Shown piece by piece: positions 6,726-13,073 of a stretch of DNA of 13,073 bases. The position numbers were made by a program, and so were the translations under genes. Numbering within the stretch: position 1 is the first letter of the stretch; the number at the start of each line of letters is the position of its first letter. Origin of the DNA: Beroe ovata (taxonomy: Eukaryota > Ctenophora > Nuda > Beroida > Beroidae). Location: positions 238,100 through 251,172 of the forward strand of contig CAMPET010000024.1 of the NCBI GenBank assembly GCA_946803715.1. The letters run 5' to 3'. The notes beneath the pieces were generated by a model. It was not told where the DNA came from, made no database searches, and was given only the letters and a program-made list of their open reading frames with translations.

Positions 6726-9700
6726 GTAAGTACAATAATGTCTTCTTATTAAAGTCAGTGTCACAATGTGTATAGTTTGATAGATGCTGAATATGGCTTT
6801 GCCATTGCTTAAATGTTTCTACAGGCTACATGGTCAAAGGTTAAGACAAAAGGAGATATACCAAACAAGGGCAGTGGGATGTGTATGACAACAAATAAGC
6901 AATTTATCTATGCATTTGGTGGACTCACTATCAATGATGCTGCAAGCACGTAAGATAACCGATTTTCACTACTAAGAGTTCAGAATAAGCCTTTTTATAA
7001 ATAATGTATCATCCAGCTCTTTCTTCTCCAGGAGAGAGTTTTCTAACAAGCTGTATCAGCTAAACACAGAGACACTAGAGTGGAAGAGATTGCGGCCAGC
7101 TCCCAGAGTGAGACGGGAGGAAGAGCGGGACAGACCAAGCATAAGAGACAAAGCTGCAATGATTCACTACAATAATGCTCTGTGGGTTTTTGCAGGATGG
7201 GGAACCAGAATTGACAGAACACAACACAATAGCAGGGTTAGTTGATGAGCTGTCTGTAGGTTTTCAATCGTGCTTATGGAATGAGATACTTGAACAACGT
7301 CACTTCAGTTCATGCCGGACAGTTCCCATGAGTTTGTTGGTTGGAACAATGAGTTGTGGAGGTTTGATCTCGTCACAATGGAGTGGAGTGCTCCGCGATG
7401 TACTGGCGTCGTACCCTCTCCCCGAGCAGCTCACACCTTCACCATGTGCAGCAAAAACAGGTAGTCTATCATTGGTGAAGCATAACTATCCCGATTTGAA
7501 CTATTCCAATTCAAATTATCATCTTATCATACTGATATTCACTCCTGCTTCTGTAAGCTTTTAACTTCAATGCACCATCATAGCAATAAGACATGTGAAT
7601 GGCTCCTTCTACATTCGGTTCGTCAATAATAATTTGTCACTTTCGTTGGAGGATCAAGTCTACTACAATGCGTGTACCAGCCGATAGCAAACACTACATT
7701 GTGCGAATGTGTGTACTGTGTAACGTGAAGCGTCCACTTAGTGAACAATACCTATCAGATCATAATTTGTACTTGAGTATCAGAGACTAGAGAGAATCTC
7801 TCTGTTATACATTTGTGTTAGTGTGTGTAATCCACACAGTTGCTATTATAAGTAACTTTTTCCTGGAGATAATTCTCCAACCTGACTAGATAGTAAAACA
7901 TTCGTTTTCGGGTCTCATTTATGAGACAACATTATTGTCAGTTAGGTCAATTAACTACCGACTAATTGTACCCTCCCACAGTAGTGTTGTGAGTATTTAC
8001 TCGTTTCCTGTGGTTCACCACGGTTTAACACAACTCCAAGTTGTTAGAAAGCCGACTGTGGTATTTTTAACTTGAATTTGTATGGTTTTATGGAATTTGT
8101 AGCCCGCAAAATGTTGAGTGTGTGCCGTGTGGCATGTATTTATGTTTGTTGTTTAGATGTGTGAAATTGCAACTTAAAGCGTGGGTTCTCATAATAACAA
8201 ACACTGTCGAACATTGTACGACGCTGATACTCAGGCATTGACACACTAATTACTGTGTGTGTGTACAAATTGTTCGACCAGTGTGGAATATGTTGTGTAG
8301 GTTCCACGTTCCCACTTCTATGGTTTGGTAATGTCAGTATGATGGACTTATAATTTATTGAATTAACTCTGACATGTTGTGTAATCCTGATATTCCACAC
8401 GGCTGTAGTGACAATTCATAACATACCTATGATATTGAACAATGGCTGAGGGCGTTAAGGTTGACACGTAGGCACGTTCATGTGAAACATGCGTTCAATA
8501 AAGGTTGAAATTCATGTGTCAAAGCTGGTGTCAGAGGGGAGTATAGCCTATTAAGTGGTGTCAACGAAGTGATGGTTGCTGCTTTTATCTCATCATATTC
8601 TGAATACTACAATTGCATCACGTCATAATTGGTATCTGTAGAGCTAGGATCAAGGTTCGGTTTAGACATGAGGAATTACCTATACCTGTAATAGGATCAG
8701 GTAGTATAACCAACTCCAACCTCAGGGCAGTGTTATTCGGTGGTCGTACGCGGGAAGGTCGTGTTTGCGACCTCTACATCCTCCACCTTGACACACAACA
8801 CTGGGAGGGACCAATTGAGACGGAATCAGGACCTGAGCCGCGCAGTTTGCACACGTGCACGTTGCTACATGACAACAGAGTACTGTTGCTAGGCGGTATG
8901 AACAGTAAGGGTGACTCTGTACTCGCTCAGTGGGTACTAAATACTGATCCGAAACCTGCATGGACCAGGGTAAGTCAAAGTATTCATTCCAATGCACAGT
9001 ATGACAGAGTCACATCACATGTTTTCTTGTCGCAGGACTGCTTTCGAAATTTCTGTTTTGTTAAAGTTCGCGTAGCGCGCGACGACAATTTCTCATAGCG
9101 CTATGGCTGTGGCGCGCAACTACTGTAATATTATCTGCCCAATTAATCAATTATCTATCAATTAGGTCATGGGTAACAATAACTTAATGGTGAATTGTTG
9201 CTATTTTCGTCTTTAGGAACACCAATTTGATATCTGTATACCAAGTGTCATTATCTCACAGCAAAATTAGATTAAGTTTAACCTGAAATTAATGTGTTAA
9301 ACCTCGTGATTTGATCAACATCGACATTTTGCAGTACAGTAAATCACTGTCATTCTATTCCCGTTATTCTTAGAATCCAATGATAACATCTGAACAATAT
9401 TGGCATATTTCCACTAGGTGAAGTTATGCGACGAACAGGCCTGTGCTAGAACTTGGCATACGACAGTAGCTTACCCGGTATCAAAGGACTGTACAGAACT
9501 GCTGGTTTTTGGAGGAAGTCCAGACAACATCTGGCTGCCAGACCACAAGTATTGGGCCAACATGACGCGCTTTTTCTACGGTGAGGAATTGTCATTCCAA
9601 CTATAAACATTGTTGTGAATAATATTTTGCAGATATATTGTAAATACACTCTTATTGAGTTGGTGATATACCTACTTGCATTCAGGTGTCAAGCCACTGT

Positions 9701-9966
9701 TTGAACTGTGTTTGGACTGTCTGAGTAGTCATGGTGATAAGGAATGTCCTGAATTCGCAGAAGATATCAACACCAGGTACACACGTACAATGTACAATGT
9801 ATACAATGTACATTCACCACAACTACATTGTACTCATTCTTATCCTCTTGTTTACCAAACGCAATCCATCAGGAAGCGGCTGTTAGCGGCTCAAGCCGAG
9901 GCATCAGACGCTGAAACAATGAAAGTATTTGAGATGGAAAGAATGAGGCCCACGTCAGCATCTTGA
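6540..9966 (+). CDS. KLHDC2: KLHDC1/KLHDC2-like six-bladed kelch protein, predicted C-degron receptor (8 exons, 419 aa)
   Basis: Exons are 6540-6725, 6825-6949, 7032-7236, 7309-7460, 8726-8969, 9418-9580, 9686-9776 and 9873-9966. They sum to 1260 bp in one frame (419 residues; human KLHDC1/2 have about 406). Six kelch blades have glycine pairs near residues 32, 94, 158 (AG), 228, 279 and 336. The order of blade signatures (GWNNELW, PSPRAAH, GGRTREGR, PRSLH, RTWH) follows KLHDC2 throughout. Human KLHDC2 is the substrate receptor of a CUL2-elongin BC ligase that binds C-terminal Gly-Gly degrons. Its carboxylate-binding residues, recalled as R236, R241 and S269, correspond to R230, R235 and S263 here with a constant offset of 6. 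W191 corresponds to W184. W270 is replaced by L264, and Y163 by W160. After the propeller, residues 362-371 (PLFELCLDCL) match the elongin BC-box. A CUL5-type LPxP is absent, and a weak CUL2-box-like CPEFAEDI follows. KLHDC3 or a pre-duplication KLHDC1/2/3 ancestor is the main alternative. Confidence 0.92.
6825..6949 (+). CDS. KLHDC2: kelch gene exon 2 (blade 2)
   Basis: The acceptor is TTTCTACAG. Residues 63-103 run from ATWSKVKTKGDIP to FIYAFGGL, a standard kelch blade. The donor is AGC AC|GTAAGA, and the split codon is completed to Thr by exon 3. Reading through would hit TAA at once. Confidence 0.93.
7032..7236 (+). CDS. KLHDC2: kelch gene exon 3 (blade 3, AGWG)
   Basis: The acceptor is TTCTCCAG. 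Residues 105-172 contain NKLYQLNTETLEWKRL, an Arg/Glu-rich insert (VRREEERDR), RDKAAM and VFAGWG, the third-blade motif with Ala replacing the first Gly. K144 lines up with the KLHDC2 pocket Lys (K147) and W160 with Tyr163. The donor AGC AGG|GTTAGT is phase 0. Confidence 0.92.
7309..7460 (+). CDS. KLHDC2: kelch gene exon 4 (GWNNELW, blade 3/4)
   Basis: The acceptor is CGTCACTTCAG (7307-7308). Residues 173-222 run from FMPDSSHEF through GWNNELWRFD and PSPRAAHTF to CSKN. The in-frame TGA upstream, and the exact fit to the preceding phase-0 donor, rule out the longer frame that runs through 7175-7564. The donor is AAC AG|GTAGTC. W184 is the equivalent of KLHDC2 W191. Confidence 0.92.
7794..8020. 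repeat. array of short hairpins in intron 4
   Basis: Successive short inverted repeats are AGAGA/TCTCT (about 7793-7805), GTGTG/CACAC (about 7820-7837), GGAGA/TCTCC (about 7864-7878), GTCTCAT/ATGAGAC (7912-7918 with 7921-7927) and GTGG/CCAC (about 8010-8021). Apart from the last interval, the spacing is about 30-50 bp. It may be a decayed mobile element or a structured intronic RNA. No known RNA family is recognised. Confidence 0.55.
8281..8400. mobile_element. candidate 120-bp MITE-like element in intron 4
   Basis: GTGTGGAATAT (8281-8291) and ATATTCCACAC (8390-8400) are perfect 11-bp terminal inverted repeats. TGTTGTGTA also occurs just inside both ends in direct orientation. The interior has no coding potential. 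No clear target-site duplication was seen, so this could also be a chance or secondary inverted repeat. Confidence 0.4.
8726..8969 (+). CDS. KLHDC2: kelch gene exon 5 (blades 4-5, degron-pocket residues)
   Basis: The acceptor CCAACCTCAG was chosen because it restores NR-AVLFGGR, matching the NRGFVFGGR register of KLHDC2. The open frame before it (from 8613) is intronic. Residues 223-304 contain GGRTREGRVCDLYILHLD, PEPRSLHTC and VLLLGGM, and end PAWTR at the donor AGG|GTAAGT (phase 0). R230, R235 and S263 are the predicted carboxylate clamp. Confidence 0.94.
8970..9417 (+). other. kelch gene intron 5 (448 bp)
   Basis: The intron has a GTAAGT donor and a CCACTAG acceptor. It contains a CpG-rich stretch (9069-9118) with GCGCGC runs and a perfect 12-bp palindrome, CATAGCGCTATG (9094-9105). 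No gene is seen inside. Confidence 0.85.
9418..9580 (+). CDS. KLHDC2: kelch gene exon 6 (blade 6)
   Basis: Residues 305-358 run from VKLCDEQACARTWHTTVAYP through ELLVFGGSPDNIWLP to MTRFFY. RTWH and VFGG plus a downstream loop are the last-blade pattern of KLHDC2 (there PRLWH ... VFGGCANN). The donor is TAC G|GTGAGG (phase 1). Confidence 0.94.
9686..9776 (+). CDS. KLHDC2: kelch gene exon 7 (elongin BC-box)
   Basis: The acceptor is TTGCATTCAG, and the first codon is Gly split with exon 6. PLFELCLDCL (9694-9723, residues 362-371) fits the BC-box consensus (S/T/A/P)LxxxCxxx(A/I/L/V) at every position. CPEFAEDI (residues 379-386) sits where a CUL2-box would be expected, but fits only weakly. The donor is ACC AG|GTACAC. 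Confidence 0.92.
9777..9872 (+). other. kelch gene intron 7 (96 bp, palindromic)
   Basis: This short intron is built largely of GTACAATGTACA-type words around 9786-9812, close to the 22-bp palindrome at 375-396, followed by a CATCAG acceptor. The reading frame that crosses it is a chance read-through of the intron. Confidence 0.85.
9873..9966 (+). CDS. KLHDC2: kelch gene exon 8 (C-terminus)
   Basis: The acceptor is AATCCATCAG. The first base completes the split Arg codon. The exon encodes RKRLLAAQAEASDAETMKV then FEMERMRPTSAS, and TGA is at 9964-9966. It is a charged, probably helical tail. The C-terminal residues are not Gly-Gly, so the protein itself does not end in a KLHDC2-type degron. 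Confidence 0.9.
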
Positions 9967-11110
9967 CAACACGTCATGTGAACATCACGCGACGGCTGAC
10001 ATTGGTTGCCCCTAGCAACGTATCCGTGGAGTTAACAGTTATAGCAGAGCAATCACTCGTTACAAATGCAGACTATAATGTTCTGTAGTCAATAGTTTTA
10101 CAAGTTTATCAGCCAAAATGTGGGTGTTTGAACAAACTGTTGAATGAACACATCCCGTTCATCGCGATAGACAAGATGACGATTTAAAACGAAAAGTCCT
10201 TCTTTCGATGATCATTTGACCGAAATTTACATTATTTTGGTTTCATGGAAATGATACAAGGCTGTACATAAGTCACGTTTGAAAGTACACTATAAATTCT
10301 GATTGATGTATTTTCTCTCTTCTTAGTTTTGTAAAGCTCATCATTAAGTCCCGCCTTTTGGTTTTCATCTTTTGGCATATAGGAAATCTTATCAAGCTAT
10401 TCTTTCCTTAGTGCTGATGTGCTATATTTTGCATTCCTCTGGAGCAAAGAAAATTATTGTTGATAGGATCATATAGCTCGTTTTATCATGGATTTTAGCG
10501 TATTATTCGGTGATGGTTGTAAATACAAATTTAAATTAGAGGATTGAAACCGGCGTTTTTATTGTGTACAATCTCATGTAGTCAAGTACCTAGTACCTAC
10601 CACGTGTTCAAGTCCCCAGTAATTAAAGTACCGAGTGGCAAGCCAATAATCTTGAAATGTGCTTGACAACCGTCAAGCTTGCGGGTTCGCATTATATAAT
10701 TTGACTTCCAGAGACTCAACAAAATGTGAATTGTATTCAAATTATCTCCAATTAAGCTAGTCCAGCATCTTTTGTTCTAAACAGATCATGAAATTATATG
10801 TACTGAAAGCACGCGTCATGATTTGACTGTCAATCTGACATCTGTGATGCCGCGTTTGGGGTTGTGTCATCACATGACCTGATTTGAGTAGGCTTTAATC
10901 TTGAATCTTGCATTATAAGCATCCCCGCATTGGTTCCATCACACATGGAGCCAGCTGTGGAACTGAAAATAAGTTCATTCATCAGATCATGTTCCATGAT
11001 ATGTACCTACCAAATGATGCAGTCTAGAGATGATGAAGCTGTGTGAAGTGTAAAGAGTGTAATATGTACTGAGCAGTTTAAAAAGTTTAATGTGCCTACC
11101 TGACTCTTAT
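9967..11110. other. 3' flank of kelch gene, no gene seen
   Basis: This should begin with the kelch 3' UTR. I found no canonical AATAAA within several hundred bases; the nearest variant is ATTAAA at about 10622. No supported exon lies here. At 10661-10678 GCTTGAC-AACC-GTCAAGC forms a clean 7-bp stem with a tetraloop, followed at once by TGCG-GGTT-CGCA. It is not a tRNA. Confidence 0.5.
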
Positions 11111-11136
11111 GTGTATACATTCCGTGTATACATTCC
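11111..11136. repeat. two-copy 13-bp tandem repeat
   Basis: GTGTATACATTCC is repeated exactly at 11111-11123 and 11124-11136, and a partial GTGTGTAC follows. A GCGCGC tract lies about 70 bp downstream. Confidence 0.9.
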
Positions 11137-12000
11137 GTGTGTACTCTGTACGTACGCTCAACGCTGTTTGGTTATGGATTGAACATGATGAATGCTAACA
11201 CGTGCGTTGCGCGCGCGCTAGTTCATCGAAATAGCGCAGTGTGTTCATTTCATTTTCTTTGTTGCAGTGTTTCGCGTCGTTAATGTACATTCCCTATTTG
11301 TACAAACTGAGATGTATATGGTAGGCTATATTTCGTTCTCGCTTAAGGTAAACGCTGTTCAGGGTCATTGCTCAGTATGGGCATTTAACCCATTGGTCAA
11401 GAATATTTTTCAATTTCACTGCATAGCCGCCGAATTAACAAATTACAGTTTGTTTTAAGGCAGGTACGTGTGTAGGTTCGTGTGTAGGTACTTGGTACCT
11501 ATCTATTTTTCTCTTGGTACAGACAGAAATTGATAAAACAGTTCCCTAAAATTTGAACCTACAGAGTGTTAGGTGATCTAGCACATGCCAGTTCCTTTTC
11601 AACTAGTTTTCTATTTCGCTAGCATAAATAACCGTTTTAACCACTTTCTCAGATTAGCAATGTAACAGCAAAACCTTTCAAGTGGTTTTATCATTAAGTT
11701 GTCTTCGCTTAGGCTATGAGTTGTGAAAATGAGCGTGTTATATCTTTTTATTGTCCCAGGATTCACTTGTTGCGATTTGATGGGCACCTTCCAAGGTTGT
11801 CGTCTGTCTGTAACCGGAGTTTGGTATGTATGCAGAAAAGCTGCACGAACAGCCATTGATCAGCAACCAAATATAAATCGTATCTTTCAACATAAGATCC
11901 ATGTCAATCGCTCATGAACAGTGTAGGTTCCTACTAGTACTACAAGAGCTGTTCCATGTTACTAAAACTACTGCTGCTTTAGGTTATGTTCATATCAGGG
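11137..12000. other. no supported gene
   Basis: There are only short frames without family resemblance. 11485-11501 is a hairpin with 7-bp arms (TAGGTAC-TTG-GTACCTA). Two splice-like segments (11273-11347 and 11760-11822) are noted but not accepted as exons. Confidence 0.5.
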
Positions 12001-12098
12001 TACCTTGTTACCGATGGTAACCTATCATCGGTTGCTTGGTAACCTTTATCGCATGCTTGGTAACGGGTAACCTACTTTCATTGGTATAATGAACAGCT
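11947..12098. repeat. GGTAAC repeat cluster bounded by 8-bp inverted repeats
   Basis: Inside are GTTACC-GAT-GGTAAC (12007-12021) and a 21-bp tandem unit beginning ATCG and containing TGCTTGGTAAC (12027-12047 and 12048-12068), plus a further GGTAAC at about 12066. AGCTGTTC (11947-11954) and GAACAGCT (12091-12098) bound the cluster as inverted repeats. It could be a small non-autonomous element or an array of binding sites. It is not coding. Confidence 0.65.
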
Positions 12099-12388
12099 TT
12101 TCCAATAACCGAGAACCGCGTATTCGTTGTACATACTGATACATACCTACATATTTTGTATCACGCATATTGTATTAATTGTACTATACACTGTGTATAA
12201 TCTAAGTTCGAGTGGCCTGTTTTAATTAACTTTGGTCATTACAGAGCTTCATTTTTATAACAGTCTCACGCATGCTTTGAAAGTCAACCTTCTCTCTCTC
12301 TCATGATTTGTTGTTAGTTTTGTTACGCATAATGATTGATGAGCACGATTCTTTTATACACGCATACACACCACATACACATTACATA

Positions 12389-12391
12389 CAC

Positions 12392-12425
<34 letters not shown>

Positions 12426-12441
12426 AACACACACACACACA
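12389..12441. repeat. interrupted (CA)n microsatellite
   Basis: CA dinucleotides are interrupted twice by AAA, and preceded by looser CATACACA words from 12360. GCGCGTGTGCGC follows directly. Confidence 0.96.
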
Positions 12442-13029
12442 GCGCGTGTGCGCTATATAGTATCGAATGACTTGACCATCTCACTGATGATTTTCAGTCA
12501 TCATTTATGGTAACATGAGACGGTCTCCATTTGTTAGCCTATGATTTCGTTTCCTTTCCACTAACCCCCCTTTTGTTGTAACCTCTGTGTTAACACTCAC
12601 CGACATTTTCGAAAGGAGCATGATATAGAAATGGTGAATTTTGGTGTGTTCAACCCGGTGTTGGAAATTCCAGCTTGTTTAGCAACCATGTATACAACAA
12701 GTCTGATTTAGCCAGAATGAAGCAATTTTCGGAAGTCTCTACTCATCAATGATAGTCATTATTGAAATGTTATACTTGAAATGTTATTACTCTTCCCGCT
12801 CCTATTATTATTTTGTATCTTTGTTGTCATGGTAACATTGGTCGGAAGTTTCGCATTATCATACTCCCTCTTGAGTTGTCTCCTGCGGCCTCAATACATT
12901 GTAATTACCACAGAATTACACTCAAACCTTGCTAATTATTTAATCTCTCCTTCATGATGTTCCCTTTTGTTCGCCTATTACATCGCTACATAAACAGTGA
13001 TAAACCACCAAATTACACGCTACAGTGTT

Positions 13030-13033
<4 letters not shown>
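12442..13033. other. right flank, no gene seen
   Basis: This is AT-rich sequence without supported exons or RNA genes on either strand. There are only minor short inverted repeats, for example around 12484-12504. Confidence 0.55.

Positions 13034-13060
<27 letters not shown>
13034..13060. repeat. (TG)n microsatellite at right edge
   Basis: TG dinucleotides run to 13060 and end CTGTGTGAGTATG. With the tract at 1-29 it brackets the window, consistent with an assembly that broke in microsatellites. Confidence 0.96.
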
Positions 13061-13073
13061 CTGTGTGAGTATG

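Larger units (their letters stand above)
7461..8725 (+). other. kelch gene intron 4 (1265 bp, hairpin-rich)
   Basis: It is over ten times the length of introns 1-3, 6 and 7, and separates CSKN from RAVLFGGR within one blade. No nested gene was recognised. 7794-8020 holds a row of short hairpins, and 8281-8400 is bounded by an 11-bp inverted repeat. Insertion of a non-coding element would explain the extra length. Confidence 0.85.

Noticed and set aside
7175-7564. 129-codon plus-strand open frame across kelch exons 3-4
   Set aside because: It is out of frame with the kelch blades, and crosses the intron that must be removed to join AGWG...NSR to FMPDSSHEF.
8613-8725. Open frame upstream of kelch exon 5
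   Set aside because: The segment before 8726 is intronic. The acceptor at 8725 restores the exact KLHDC2 register and the phase required by exon 4.
10640-10700. tRNA-like GGGTTCGC near hairpins
   Set aside because: No acceptor stem, D-arm or anticodon arm can be folded around it, and the B-box consensus is incomplete.
11273-11347. Possible exon: TTTGTTGCAG acceptor and AAG|GTAAAC donor
   Set aside because: The encoded 25-residue peptide has no recognisable motif, and no partner exon with matching phase was found.
11760-11822. Possible exon after TTATTGTCCCAG, encoding IHLLRFDGHLPRLSSV and ending at GTATGT
   Set aside because: The splice sites look fair, but it is only about 21 codons long with no family match or neighbours. 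It is too weak to call.

Overview
The window looks like nuclear DNA of an invertebrate animal. It is AT-rich and carries multi-exon genes with GT..AG introns, many only 72-105 bp long. It also holds (TG)n/(CA)n microsatellites, minisatellites, many short palindromes and undepleted GCGCGC tracts. Short introns plus this repeat style would suit a sponge or another early-branching animal, but that placement is an inference. Single ambiguous bases (2043, 3624, 4192) and (TG)n tracts at both ends suggest a draft contig that stops in microsatellites.

Two genes can be rebuilt by splicing. On the minus strand, from about 4355 down to 1458, is a PAQR-family seven-helix membrane protein of the MMD/MMD2 (PAQR11/PAQR10) type. 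Six exons are seen, and together they carry every family signature: ExxNxxxH, SxxxH, the following Asp and HxxxH. The exon that should encode most of the first membrane helix was not found with confidence.

On the plus strand, 6540-9966 holds a complete eight-exon gene for a 419-residue, six-bladed kelch protein of the KLHDC1/KLHDC2 type. All splice phases agree. The residues that bind the C-terminal carboxylate of degrons in human KLHDC2 are kept, and a textbook elongin BC-box follows the propeller. This is the strongest functional statement in the window: a likely C-degron receptor of a cullin-RING ubiquitin ligase.

The two genes are divergent, with about 2.2 kb between their start codons. 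A well-formed plus-strand exon of unknown family (4009-4194) lies inside the first intron of the minus-strand MMD-like gene, so transcription units may overlap there.

The flanks (1-1457 and 9967-13073) and the inter-gene space show no gene I can support. They hold perfect inverted repeats, a 132-bp-spaced direct duplication with nested mini-repeats, GCGCGC clusters, a hairpin-rich stretch inside kelch intron 4, and a GGTAAC repeat cluster. No rRNA, tRNA, CRISPR array, transposase or reverse transcriptase was recognised.
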